In this document: piece by piece, positions 7,692 to 16,689 of the stretch
Layout: each line of letters begins with the position of its first letter
Position numbering within the stretch: position 1 is the stretch's first letter
DNA from: Burkholderiales bacterium
GTDB taxonomy: Bacteria; Pseudomonadota; Gammaproteobacteria; Burkholderiales; Usitatibacteraceae
Reading direction: 5' to 3'
DNA: 64,000 bases
Assembly (NCBI GenBank): GCA_025359985.1
Contig: JANYDB010000064.1
Coordinates: 1-64,000 of the forward strand
Program-made: the position numbers and the translations under genes
The notes under the pieces: generated by a model
Databases searched by the model: none
Told to the model about the DNA's origin: nothing
Seen by the model: the letters and a program-made list of their open reading frames with translations, nothing else

Positions 7692-8884
7692 TTGATCACG
7701 CCGAACAAATGCCAACTCGCTTTACGGCCATAGTCTTCCACCTGTGCTTTTGGCTTGCCAAAAATTTCTTCGTCAACCACCGCATCAGCTTTGTCGATGA
7801 AGATTTTTTGTCGGTCAAATCCGGCCTCTTCGAGCAGCGCGTCCATGTCCATATCATGCATGCCGGTCCAGAACGGTTCGTTGTTATATAGCGCATCCCA
7901 ATCACGCATGAACTGCTCGTATGGCGACAGTCCCGCAAACTGCGGTTGCTCCAGATGAATGATCAAACTACCGGTCTTGCTGAGCCGATGGGTTTCGGCC
8001 AATACGCGACGAATCGCCTTGTTCGAAGTCTCGTGTAAAAACATGGTGGTGAAAATGAGATCAAAACTGGCGTCTGCTTCCGGCACGTTTTCCGCATTGG
8101 CTTCAACAAAAGTAATATTGTGCACACCCATTGATTTGGCGCGCGCATGGGCAAATCGCAACAACGGTGCGGCCGCATCCAGGGCGACAAACTCGGCCTC
8201 GGGATAAGCCTGCGCAACCGGTAACAAACTGTGACCCAGCCCGCAACCCAGATCGAGCACACGCTTCGGTTTGAAATTGGGATAGTGCGCTTTAAGCCAG
8301 CCACTAACGGCATGACCGGCACCATCATTGTAGCGACCTAACCCCCCTGCAGTCGTCGCAAAAATACCCACATCATAATTAGCGGCAGCGCTAACATCAT
8401 CCGCGGCCAGTTCGGTGAAATAGCCGCCCGGCATGCAGTGGTGATCCACTTTGGTGAGATATGTCGGCGCTTCAAAGTTTGGATCAAGCTTCAAGCGCGG
8501 TGAATCCGCATTAAGCGCGGCGGCGTTACGGTTAATCTGGCCTAGCTGGCGTAATACCAGTTCACGGCCTGCCTGCTGCCGCAGTTCCATGGATGATCTG
8601 CGCAAAGCGCTCCACATCTGAAAATGAGGATCCTTCAACATCGCGCGCCGCACCTCATGGCGATCCTGTGGTGCACGCTGATGTTCGCGTTCAAAAATCG
8701 GCTTCGCACGCGTTTCATAAGCACGAGCGTTTCCCGGCAGGATATTGGCGGCCAGATGAGCGTTTAGCTGTGCGAGAAAATTAAACCGGGCACGTTCATC
8801 ATGACGCGTTTCGGGCGAGACGCCGTGTTTGCCCACAAGCGAGTATGGCGGCGGGGAAGGCCAAACAGAGGCATTAGAAAGCAT
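7688..8884 (-). CDS. Class I SAM-dependent methyltransferase
   Basis: The 398-residue protein has an unassigned helical N-terminal part (1-180) and a Rossmann methyltransferase domain: motif I VLDLGCGLGHSL (209-220), the acidic loop after strand 2 (FVALDAA), NAENVPEADASFDLIFTTMFLHE for motifs II-III. Such enzymes move a methyl group from S-adenosylmethionine to small molecules or other acceptors; the acceptor is unknown. The long N-terminal extension is unusual for the Methyltransf_11/25 group. It heads a three-gene operon (7688, 7296, 6773) and is separated by 78 bp from the end of the GntR gene, which is on the same strand. Confidence 0.85.
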   Translation of the reverse strand: MLSNASVWPSPPPYSLVGKHGVSPETRHDERARFNFLAQLNAHLAANILPGNARAYETRAKPIFEREHQRAPQDRHEVRRAMLKDPHFQMWSALRRSSMELRQQAGRELVLRQLGQINRNAAALNADSPRLKLDPNFEAPTYLTKVDHHCMPGGYFTELAADDVSAAANYDVGIFATTAGGLGRYNDGAGHAVSGWLKAHYPNFKPKRVLDLGCGLGHSLLPVAQAYPEAEFVALDAAAPLLRFAHARAKSMGVHNITFVEANAENVPEADASFDLIFTTMFLHETSNKAIRRVLAETHRLSKTGSLIIHLEQPQFAGLSPYEQFMRDWDALYNNEPFWTGMHDMDMDALLEEAGFDRQKIFIDKADAVVDEEIFGKPKAQVEDYGRKASWHLFGVIK

Positions 8885-8962
8885 GACAACACCTGCGAAA
8901 AAAATTATGAGGCAGAAAAACTTGATTTAATTTAATTTCATTTACTGCGTTTTTTGTGCGAT

Positions 8963-9691
8963 TCATTTGCTGCGTTTAAGATCCATTGCATATACAAAAT
9001 CGACTGCGCGGTGCTGGTTAACAGCGGCCATGATCAGTGCGCCGCGATAGTCGAAATGTCGGCGCACAATCAATAAACACGCATCACTGGTTTGCGCGCT
9101 CAGCTCCTTGGCATTGTCGACGTTCAAACGGTCGGCACTGATGCGTTGCTCTACCCGGCTGATATGCTTAATGGCCAACGTGTCGACGATTGCAAACACC
9201 GCTTCTTTGATGCTGGATAGTCGTTTGGTAAGCGTATCAGCGGTGGCGACGCGATAAACATCGGTTACACAAAAAGGTATTTTGGCGTGTCGCTCGCTCC
9301 GTATGCAATGCACATGAATGCAGCGCGTGCCCACTTCACACTGCAATAATTCAGCAATTTCTGCGTCAGCTTTAATTTTTGTCGTGCTGATAGCGGTGAG
9401 GTGCGTATCTGCGCCGTATTGCAACAGATCGCCGATGGAGCTGATACTGCGTTGAAACGCATGTGGCTCAGTGGCTACAACGCGGGTACCGTGTCCTTGA
9501 CGACGCTCGACCATGCCGTCTTCGGTGAGGATCCGCAAGGCTTCCCGTGCGGTATGACGTGATACCCCATATTTGGCACAAATTTCAATTTCAGTCGGCA
9601 GTAAGGTACCGATCGCATAATTTCCGCGCGAAATATTGTTGCGAAGTTCGTTGGCGATCTGGCGATAACGAGGATTGGCTGCGGAATTCAT
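8963..9691 (-). CDS. GntR-family regulator with UTRA domain (HutC type)
   Basis: The 242-residue protein has an N-terminal winged helix (about 7-72) with YGVSRHTAREALRILTEDGMVERRQGHGTRV, followed by a UTRA ligand-binding domain (about 90-235) with IHVHCIR, FCVTDVYR and a terminal FVYAMDL. HutC-type proteins usually repress catabolic genes and release DNA on binding a pathway intermediate. Its gene diverges from the first PrpD operon. The palindrome TGTCCGGACA lies between them at 9713-9722 and recurs at three other control regions of the island, so this protein is the best candidate for the regulator of the whole island and of itself. The effector is unknown. Confidence 0.9.
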   Translation of the reverse strand: MNSAANPRYRQIANELRNNISRGNYAIGTLLPTEIEICAKYGVSRHTAREALRILTEDGMVERRQGHGTRVVATEPHAFQRSISSIGDLLQYGADTHLTAISTTKIKADAEIAELLQCEVGTRCIHVHCIRSERHAKIPFCVTDVYRVATADTLTKRLSSIKEAVFAIVDTLAIKHISRVEQRISADRLNVDNAKELSAQTSDACLLIVRRHFDYRGALIMAAVNQHRAVDFVYAMDLKRSK

Positions 9692-9699
9692 TAATTTAG

Positions 9700-9705
9700 T
9701 ATACT
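9700..9705 (+). promoter_or_regulatory. Possible -10 element of the first island operon
   Basis: TATACT lies seven bases before the ATG at 9712, which would put the transcription start at or next to the start codon and make the message leaderless. The -35 match is poor (TTGGCT at about 9675). No convincing ribosome-binding site precedes the ATG, in line with this idea. Confidence 0.3.
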
Positions 9706-9711
9706 TCTGAA

Positions 9712-11070
9712 ATGTCCGGACAAGTTACCATTAACAGCACGGTGTTGCAATTGCTGGTTGAAAAGTTGGCGCGCCCCGTTGAGGACGCAGCCCGCCGTCG
9801 TGCTGTGTGTCATATTATTGATTGGCTAGGCTGTGCGGCGTTGGGTGCACAATCACCAGCAGCAGCCGGTTTTAGCCATATTACCGCGAAGGGCGCTTAC
9901 GGGCCATGTCGCGCCATGGGTATGGATGGGCGGGACTGGTGGTATGCGCTGCAATTCAATGCGGCCGTAGGCAATCTTATCGAGATGGACGATGTACACC
10001 GTGATTCAATTTTGCATCCTGGCCCAATCATAATTCCCGCAGCCATCGCAATGGCCGAAAAAATAGGCGCATCCCCGCAGCGTCTGTTAACCGCGATCGT
10101 GCGCGGTTATGAAGCAACCATCCGTATTGGTCGAGCCCTCGGTGCATCGCATTACGCCTATTTTCATAACACATCAACTGCCGGCACTTTCGGGGCGGCG
10201 GCGGCGGCGGCTAATTTATTAAATTTAAATGCGCAGCAAACTACTTGGGCGCTGGCAAACGCCGGCAGCCGCACGGGTGGCCTGTGGCAAATGCGTCATG
10301 AGTCCTGCGAAACCAAATCGTTGCATAACGCGCAAGCTGCGCAAACTGGTGTGCAGGCAGCTTTGCTGGCGGCAGAAGGAGTGCGCGGGCCAATGAGCTT
10401 GCTAGAGGGCAGGCAAGGCCTATTCGCGGCGATGGCACCAGGCGCTGACGCGTATCAGGTGGTGGCCGATATAGATGATGAATGGCTGATTCACCAAGTC
10501 AGCTTTAAGCCTTGGCCTGCTTGTCGCCACGCCCATGCCGCTATCGATGCCGCACTTGCTATTCGAAGTAAGCTGCTGGCAGACGCGATGATGGCCGATA
10601 TTGCGGGTGTTGAGGTATCCACTTATCAAAGCGCAATTGATTTCTGCGACCAGCCCGCGCCTGCCACTGAGCAGCAAGCCAAATTTAGTCTGCAACATTG
10701 TGTGGCAGTTGTACTCACTGAGGGGGCGCCGTGGCTTGCGCAATTTTATGTGGAAAATTTAGGCACCGCCGAGGTAGTTGCATTGCGTAATAAAATTACG
10801 GTGCGCTCAAGCGCTGAATTTACGGCACGGTTTCCATATCATTATGGAGCGCATCTGCGGGTCACGCTGGCAGATGGCCGGGTGATCGAGCATCAGCAGT
10901 TCGATGCGCTAGGCGACCCTGAGCTGCCACTTACGCCTGTGCAAATTGCGCACAAAGCCCGACTATTGTTGACGCAGGCACACACCGTCGATGTAAACGG
11001 GCTAATCATGGCAACACTTGCGTTAGCGGATGGCGGCTCAATCCAGGCATTCACGGCAAAATGGCCATGA
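9712..11070 (+). CDS. MmgE/PrpD family protein, first of two
   Basis: The 452-residue protein shows the MmgE/PrpD fold: an N-terminal helical domain with HIIDWLGCAALGA, the active-site loop EMDDVHRDSILHPGPIIIPA (His/Asp-rich), a Gly/Ala-rich FGAAAAAANLL stretch, and a C-terminal beta domain beginning SFKPWPACRHAHAAIDAAL. The family includes 2-methylcitrate dehydratase, cis-aconitate decarboxylase and iminodisuccinate epimerase, all acting on polycarboxylates. The second member follows immediately. They may form a heteromer or act on successive intermediates. The start codon lies within the predicted operator, and a GTG ten codons downstream is an alternative start. Confidence 0.88.
   Translation: MSGQVTINSTVLQLLVEKLARPVEDAARRRAVCHIIDWLGCAALGAQSPAAAGFSHITAKGAYGPCRAMGMDGRDWWYALQFNAAVGNLIEMDDVHRDSILHPGPIIIPAAIAMAEKIGASPQRLLTAIVRGYEATIRIGRALGASHYAYFHNTSTAGTFGAAAAAANLLNLNAQQTTWALANAGSRTGGLWQMRHESCETKSLHNAQAAQTGVQAALLAAEGVRGPMSLLEGRQGLFAAMAPGADAYQVVADIDDEWLIHQVSFKPWPACRHAHAAIDAALAIRSKLLADAMMADIAGVEVSTYQSAIDFCDQPAPATEQQAKFSLQHCVAVVLTEGAPWLAQFYVENLGTAEVVALRNKITVRSSAEFTARFPYHYGAHLRVTLADGRVIEHQQFDALGDPELPLTPVQIAHKARLLLTQAHTVDVNGLIMATLALADGGSIQAFTAKWP
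9713..9722. promoter_or_regulatory. Predicted GntR operator, site A (TGTCCGGACA)
   Basis: A perfect 10-bp palindrome overlaps the start codon of the first PrpD gene and lies 22 bp from the start of the divergent GntR gene. The same core occurs at 26501, 32306 and 45166. GT-N4-AC spacing is compatible with GntR-family binding. Repression here would block both the operon and, possibly, the regulator. Confidence 0.7.
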
Positions 11071-12524
11071 GTGATCGCATCAACCTGATCATTTCGCATT
11101 TAGTAAGCCATCGTGATCCGGCAAGCGTACCCGCAAGCGCTCATGCTGCCGCCCTCATGTGGATGCAAGACAGTATCGGCGTAGCCATAGCCGGGCGAGC
11201 TGTACCGCAATCGCAACAACTACTGGCGGCCGTACGCGGCTGGGGCAGCGCTAATAACAATCAAAATAACAACCCAAACGAACACATCAGCGGCAATGCG
11301 AATGGCGCGCGAATTTGGGGAAGCAACGAATACCTGCCCACACCAAACGCGGCCCTGCTCAACGCCTTTCACATTCACAATCAGGAATTCGACTGCGTAC
11401 ATGAGCGTGCGGTAGTGCACCCAATGGCCGTCATCTTAGCGGCGCTTCTTTCCTATGCTGATGTGCGCGCAAAAAAAAATCCGGTGAGCGGCATGCAGCT
11501 CACGGCGGCCCTCGCACTATCAGTTGATGTTGCTACCGTCATCGGCATGAGTGCGCGTCGCGCCATTCGTTTTTTTCGTCCAGCGCAATGCGGGTGTCTG
11601 GGCGCTACTGCAGGGCTGGCACTACTGGCTGGGCTGGATGAAGCCCACATGCGCGACGCATTCGGGCTAGCCTACAGCCAGCTTGCAGGCACGATGCAGG
11701 CGCATATTGAAGGCACCCCCGCGCTGGCATTGCAAGTCGGCTTTGCTGCGCGAGCGGCTGTATGCGCAGTGGATTTAGCTGCACAGGGCTTTCGCGGCCC
11801 TCACGATATTCTCGATGGCAAACATGGCTATTTCGCACTGTTCGAGCCTGACGCAATCACCGCCGATGCCGTGGATTCGCCGTTTGCTGAGCTGGGGAAA
11901 ATATGGCAAGTAGAACGCGTCTCACATAAGCCCTTTCCCACCGGACGGGCAGCTCAGGGCGGTATTGCGGGTTTGAAAACGCTGATGCAACAACACGCGT
12001 TCACGGCGGACGATATCGATGCAATTGTCGTTTTTGCACCGCCATTGGTGCGGCAATTGGTTGATCGGCCCGCCAGCGTCGGCATGACGGCAAATTACGC
12101 ACGTTTGTGCATGCCGTTTTTGCTGGCCACTACCTTAAAGCATGGCACTGTGGGTTTAGCCGCCTATGCTGCCGAAGCGCTTGCTGACGAGGCCATCGTC
12201 AGTATGGCTGCATGCGTTTCCATGGCCGCAGACGGTAATGATGATCCGAACGCATTGCGTCCGCAGCGCATTGAAGTCACGTTAAAAGATGGTCAGCATT
12301 TTGCGCTTGCTATGCCCTATGTTTATGGCGCACCTGAAGCCCCCATGCTGCCGACCGAGCAACTGGAAAAATTTATAGCCTGCTGCGCACATGCGCCTGA
12401 ACCGCTGCCTGCTGAGAGTGCAACAACGTTGTTTGCTGCCATCCAAAATTTACCCAACCTTCCTGATGTTTCGGCCATTGTTGCGTTAATGGTTTTTTCT
12501 ACTGCGACCTCCACCTCAAAATGA
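11067..12524 (+). CDS. MmgE/PrpD family protein, second of two
   Basis: The start at 11067 overlaps the upstream stop as ATGA, the junction style used throughout this island; an ATG two codons earlier is possible. The roughly 485-residue protein keeps the PrpD landmarks: HNQEFDCVHERAVVHPMAVILAALL, FRPAQCGCLGATAGLALLAG, SHKPFPTGRAAQGGI and a C-terminal KDGQHFALAMPYVYGAP. It differs from its neighbour in the active-site loop (EFDCVHERAVVHP in place of EMDDVHRDSILHP), suggesting different substrates or subunits. The CoA-ligase gene overlaps its end by four bases. Likely role: dehydration, hydration, isomerisation or decarboxylation of a di- or tricarboxylic intermediate. Confidence 0.86.
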   Translation: MSDRINLIISHLVSHRDPASVPASAHAAALMWMQDSIGVAIAGRAVPQSQQLLAAVRGWGSANNNQNNNPNEHISGNANGARIWGSNEYLPTPNAALLNAFHIHNQEFDCVHERAVVHPMAVILAALLSYADVRAKKNPVSGMQLTAALALSVDVATVIGMSARRAIRFFRPAQCGCLGATAGLALLAGLDEAHMRDAFGLAYSQLAGTMQAHIEGTPALALQVGFAARAAVCAVDLAAQGFRGPHDILDGKHGYFALFEPDAITADAVDSPFAELGKIWQVERVSHKPFPTGRAAQGGIAGLKTLMQQHAFTADDIDAIVVFAPPLVRQLVDRPASVGMTANYARLCMPFLLATTLKHGTVGLAAYAAEALADEAIVSMAACVSMAADGNDDPNALRPQRIEVTLKDGQHFALAMPYVYGAPEAPMLPTEQLEKFIACCAHAPEPLPAESATTLFAAIQNLPNLPDVSAIVALMVFSTATSTSK

Positions 12525-13921
12525 CCTCACCTTTATATTTCGATTGTTTCGACTGGAAGAATATTCAGCAGGAGTACCCGCTGGGCGACGCCTTCCTGGC
12601 CCGCTACACCCATATCAGCCGCGATGCCTTGTTCGCGATTCAGGATGCACGTTTCAGAAAATGCCTAGAGCGCGCCTGGAAAATTCCGTTTTATCAGCGG
12701 CTGTGGGGTGCGCAAGGCATTGAACCGGGCGACATTAATGGCCTGATTGACATCACCAAACTACCGACCTTTTCCAAAACCGAATTGATGGAAAGCGTGG
12801 AGCTGGCCCCACCGCTAGGCGACTATCATGGGCTCGATAGTTATCCGGCGTCATTACGGCCACCCATGGTGCTGCACACCACCAGTGGCACCACCGGTCG
12901 TCCACAACCGTTGCCGTTTGGCCCACGTGGGCGTGAAATTCAAAATTTATTGCTGGGCCGCGCCTACACCCTGCAAGGCATCGGTGAGAATGACCGCATC
13001 CATTCCGTCTATGGCCACGGACTAATTAACGGCGGACATTATGTGCGTGAATCCGTTTTGCATTTCACCAGAGCCGTTTTTTTATCTGCTGGTACCGGCG
13101 TCGAAACCCGCTCTGCGCAACAGGTTCAGGTGATGAAAGATTTTGGTGTGTCCGTCATCGTTGGCTTTGCGGACTACATCAAGAAACTGGCCGAAGTCGC
13201 AGCTGAAGCGGGGATCGTGCCCGGGCGCGATATTCCGGTGCGCATTATTTCCGGTCATCTTGGCCGCGAGTCCCGTGACGCTTTGGCGCAATCATGGGGC
13301 GGTTGTGAAGTATTCGACTGGTATGGCGTCGGCGACACGGGCTGTATTGCCGCTGAGGGGCCGGATCATGACGGGCTGTATGTGATGGAAGACGCCCAGT
13401 ACGTTGAAATCGGCGATGTTGACACCGGGCAGCCGCTAGCCGATGGCCAAAATGGCAATCTGATTGTCACCTGTATTTATAAAGATGATTTATATCCGGT
13501 GATTCGATTCGACACCAAGGATGTGTCCAGCATTAAAACCGGCACCTCATCGATCGGGCTGGGTTTCAAGCGTATCGAAGGTTTTCTGGGCCGCAGCGAT
13601 AACATGATCAAGCTGCGCGGCATTAATATTTATCCGCAAGGCCTGGCGCCGGTGCTCGAAGAGGAGGCCAGTTTTGGCCGGGAGTTCATTTGTATTGCCG
13701 AACGCGACGCGAAGGGCCGCGATGAATTGACGGTGCGTATAGAAGTTATCGCGGGCCAAGAAAACGACGCGGCATTGGCCGGGCGTTTCGCCGATTTGCT
13801 CAAGCGCCATTTTGGGGTGCAGATGCATGTAACACTGGAACGTCTCGGAAGCCTGGCGCCACTGACCGGCATTGAGTCACGCCAAAAACCCATTCGCCTA
13901 ATCGACAAACGACATGGCTGA
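12521..13921 (+). CDS. Phenylacetate-CoA ligase-like AMP-forming ligase
   Basis: The 466-residue protein is of the PaaK type: the adenylate-forming loop HTTSGTTGRPQPLPFG (about 120), DWYGVGDTGCIAAEG in the middle, RFDTKDVSSI, and GRSDNMIKLRGINIYPQGL introducing the mobile C-terminal domain. These enzymes activate aromatic or other carboxylic acids with ATP and CoA. Its gene overlaps the second PrpD gene (ATGA) and the amidase gene (8 bp), so the three are translated from one message. The carboxylate it activates is unknown; an aryl or branched acid released from the primary substrate is plausible. Confidence 0.88.
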   Translation: MTSPLYFDCFDWKNIQQEYPLGDAFLARYTHISRDALFAIQDARFRKCLERAWKIPFYQRLWGAQGIEPGDINGLIDITKLPTFSKTELMESVELAPPLGDYHGLDSYPASLRPPMVLHTTSGTTGRPQPLPFGPRGREIQNLLLGRAYTLQGIGENDRIHSVYGHGLINGGHYVRESVLHFTRAVFLSAGTGVETRSAQQVQVMKDFGVSVIVGFADYIKKLAEVAAEAGIVPGRDIPVRIISGHLGRESRDALAQSWGGCEVFDWYGVGDTGCIAAEGPDHDGLYVMEDAQYVEIGDVDTGQPLADGQNGNLIVTCIYKDDLYPVIRFDTKDVSSIKTGTSSIGLGFKRIEGFLGRSDNMIKLRGINIYPQGLAPVLEEEASFGREFICIAERDAKGRDELTVRIEVIAGQENDAALAGRFADLLKRHFGVQMHVTLERLGSLAPLTGIESRQKPIRLIDKRHG

Positions 13922-15323
13922 TATGGGTAATATGCCAAAATATCAATCTGCACTATCTCTAAAAGAAGCGCTCATCAATATCGCGCGCGATAATGATCGC
14001 TTGAATATTTTTATGGATATGGCTAGCGGGCTAAGCTCTGCTCACGGTTGTAGTGGTGATGGTAGTGATGGTGGTGATATTGATAATACCGGCGCTATTC
14101 ATAATGCGCTGGCTGGCTTTAGTGTTGCGATCAAAGCCAATATTGCGGTGCGTGGATTGCCTTTTACGGCCGGCATGGGTGCTTTTCGCAACCGCATTGC
14201 TGAGCAGGATGCGCCAGTGGTTACGCTGCTTCGCGAAGCCGGAGCGATTATTCTCGGCACCGTTAATATGGATGAAGCCGCGCTCGGTGCGGAGACGAAT
14301 AATCCGCATTTTGGTCGCACCGAAAATCCACGATGGCCCGGCTTTACAGCCGGTGGTTCCAGCGGCGGTAGTGCGGCTGCGGTGGCCGCCGGATTTGCCC
14401 GCGCGGCACTGGGCACCGACACGATGGGGTCATGCCGCATACCGGCTGCCTACTGTGGTGTGGTGGGGTATAAACCCAGCTATGGCCGCATCGGCATGAA
14501 TGGCATTGAGCCACTCTCTCGCAGACTGGATCATGTTGGGGTGTTGGCGGCGAATATGGCGGATATTGTGTTGGTCGCCGATGTTGTTTGCCAATTCGAC
14601 TCAAGCTGTATCTGGGCTATCGACTACGCGCCGCCTGCGGTATCCATGGCAACATCTGCCGCAACTGCGCATACCGCTGATGCTACCCACCGCACTCTTC
14701 CCAACCCTATAGTCGGGCTTGAACAGCATCGGTTCGCAGTGCTTGACGAGGCCTCTGTGCAACGCCTGCAGCCTGCCGTGGCCAAGGCTTATCAGCAGGC
14801 CGTGCGCACCTTGCGGGGGGCGGGTGCTATCACTATCGCTCGATCAGTTGACCCAACACTGCTTGCGGCAGTGCGTCGTGCCGGGCTCTTACTGTGTGAA
14901 GCAGAACTGGCCATTTCGCTGGCGGCGGAATATCAGCGTGACGATGCCGGCGTGTCGCAACATCTGCGCAGCATGATCGCTTTCGGCGCCCATAAGAGTG
15001 CGGTTGATCTGGTTCGTGCCGGCGCAAAAATGGACGCGGCTATTCTGATCGAACGGCAATTACTTCAGGGTGTTGACGCGTTACTGTGGCCAACGGCACC
15101 GCAAACGGCATTTGCCTTCGATCAACCCGTGCCACCCGATCAGGCTGATTTTACGTGTCTTGCCAATTTTACCGGTGCGGCTGCGTTGAGCCTGCCACTA
15201 CCCGTAGGCTCAGGCTCAATGCCGGTCGGGCTGCAGATCATGACGCGACGCGGCGCTGATGCAGAGTTACTCGCGATCGGATGGGCCATCGAAAAAATTT
15301 TTCAGCTTGCCCCACCTTCCTGA
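13914..15323 (+). CDS. Amidase-signature-family amidohydrolase
   Basis: The 469-residue protein carries the Lys-Ser-Ser triad: Lys74 (VAIKANIA), Ser149 in TAGGSSGGSAAAVAAG and nucleophile Ser173 in GTDTMGSCRIPA. Two features are odd: the usual GGS before the nucleophile is MGS, and an Asp/Gly-rich insert (residues 46-57, GCSGDGSDGGDI) precedes the first strand. Family members hydrolyse amides, carbamates and half-amides of dicarboxylic acids. In this island the enzyme could hydrolyse the half-amide produced by the cyclic amidohydrolase at 20172-21656; that is inference. Nearest annotation alternatives are glutamyl-tRNA amidotransferase A-like or AtzF-like amidase. Confidence 0.87.
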   Translation: MADMGNMPKYQSALSLKEALINIARDNDRLNIFMDMASGLSSAHGCSGDGSDGGDIDNTGAIHNALAGFSVAIKANIAVRGLPFTAGMGAFRNRIAEQDAPVVTLLREAGAIILGTVNMDEAALGAETNNPHFGRTENPRWPGFTAGGSSGGSAAAVAAGFARAALGTDTMGSCRIPAAYCGVVGYKPSYGRIGMNGIEPLSRRLDHVGVLAANMADIVLVADVVCQFDSSCIWAIDYAPPAVSMATSAATAHTADATHRTLPNPIVGLEQHRFAVLDEASVQRLQPAVAKAYQQAVRTLRGAGAITIARSVDPTLLAAVRRAGLLLCEAELAISLAAEYQRDDAGVSQHLRSMIAFGAHKSAVDLVRAGAKMDAAILIERQLLQGVDALLWPTAPQTAFAFDQPVPPDQADFTCLANFTGAAALSLPLPVGSGSMPVGLQIMTRRGADAELLAIGWAIEKIFQLAPPS

Positions 15324-15393
15324 ACCTCGCTGAACCATCCTGAATACCCCAGCCGCTCACCACACCCAACGCCGAAAACTAAAGGAAAATATC

Positions 15394-16647
15394 ATGGCCC
15401 CAGAGGCAAGTACATCGATCAGCAAACCGACTCGCATCTATCCGTGGTTGATGGCGCTACTGGCCATGTTCATGTTGATGGTCACCAACGGCTTCACCAC
15501 CACCAGCATTACCGGCTACGATGAGTCGTTGCTGAAGGAATTCGGCTGGACTCGTGGGGATTTAAAATTCCGCGATCTGATCACGCTGATGGTCGCAGGA
15601 TTATCGGCCCCATTTGCGGGCGCTCTGATCGACAAAGTGGGCGTGCGCAAACTGATGCTCATCGGCAGCTTGTTAATGGCTGCCGCCTATTTTTCTTACG
15701 GCCACATTACAAGCTTGACGCAGATGTATTTGATCCACGTGGTATTTGGTGTGGTGCTGGTTTGCGCTGGTTTAAATATTGCCGTGATCATGGTTTCGCA
15801 GTGGTTTGTAAAGCAGCGTGGCACGGCCATTGGCATTGCACTGGTGGGCAGCAGTTTGGGCGGGGTGGTGTTTACGCCGATGATTGTGGCGCTGGTAGGT
15901 AATCTCGGCTGGCGCGATACTTTTCAATGGATGTCACTATTCAATCTCGTTTTGTTCGCGGTTTGTTTTTGGCTGGCACGGCGACCCGACGAAATCGGCC
16001 AAAAACCATTGGGCTTTGGCGAAGTTTCGAATGGTCAATCGCAACCCGCATCGGTTAATGATGTGACCTATCCAGAGGCATTGCGCACGGTCAGTTTTTG
16101 GGCATTGGCAGTTGTGGCGATGACCACTTTTTACGCCCTGCTCGCCTTGGCCGGACATCTTTTTCTGCATTTGCGCGGCTTTGGCTGGACGCCACGGGCA
16201 GCGGGATTTGGCGTGAGCATTTTATTTACCATGGGTCTTACCAGCAAATTTCTATTCGGACTGCTGGTTGATTACTTCAATCTGCGTAAAGTTTTTTTCA
16301 TCAATATTTTGGTGATGCTCGCAGGATTGCTGTTGCTCGCCTCTCAAAAAGTAGAGCTGATCTGGCCCGCTATTATCGTCACCGGTTTCGGCTGGGGCGG
16401 GCTGTATACATTGCTGCAGCTGCAGGCCGTAAATAATTTTGGCTTGACCCATTCCGGAAAAATTCTCGGCACTATTACGCTCATGGACGCGATCGCGGGC
16501 GGCCTCGGAATATGGCTGACCGGCGTATTGTTTGATCGCTTCAAAAGCTACGAGATAGCGTTCTACATTATGGTGGGCCTGGTAATTCTGGCGCTCATTG
16601 CATCTACCCAAATCAAGCGTGAAATCAGGACGCGCCAGATTGCCTAG
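15394..16647 (+). CDS. Major facilitator superfamily transporter
   Basis: The 417-residue protein has about twelve membrane helices. It shows the MFS loop 2-3 pattern (FAGALIDKVGVRKLMLIG) and a related motif in the second half (LLVDYFNLRKVFF). The overall look (LMALLAMFMLMVTNGF at the start, KEFGWTRGDLKFRD) resembles oxalate/formate-type or monocarboxylate transporters. It probably imports the island's substrate or a carboxylate intermediate across the inner membrane, complementing the TonB-dependent receptor at 42685-45129. AAAGGAAAAT forms a ribosome-binding site ahead of the ATG. Confidence 0.88.
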   Translation: MAPEASTSISKPTRIYPWLMALLAMFMLMVTNGFTTTSITGYDESLLKEFGWTRGDLKFRDLITLMVAGLSAPFAGALIDKVGVRKLMLIGSLLMAAAYFSYGHITSLTQMYLIHVVFGVVLVCAGLNIAVIMVSQWFVKQRGTAIGIALVGSSLGGVVFTPMIVALVGNLGWRDTFQWMSLFNLVLFAVCFWLARRPDEIGQKPLGFGEVSNGQSQPASVNDVTYPEALRTVSFWALAVVAMTTFYALLALAGHLFLHLRGFGWTPRAAGFGVSILFTMGLTSKFLFGLLVDYFNLRKVFFINILVMLAGLLLLASQKVELIWPAIIVTGFGWGGLYTLLQLQAVNNFGLTHSGKILGTITLMDAIAGGLGIWLTGVLFDRFKSYEIAFYIMVGLVILALIASTQIKREIRTRQIA

Positions 16648-16689
16648 TTCAATTCTTAACTCGCCATCAATAATACGTTCCCTGTCTCG

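Noticed and set aside
14040-14095. GGTGATGGTAGTGATGG-like tract as a microsatellite or CRISPR-like repeat
   Set aside because: It encodes the Gly/Asp/Ser insert of the amidase in frame, and no spacers or array structure exist anywhere in the window.
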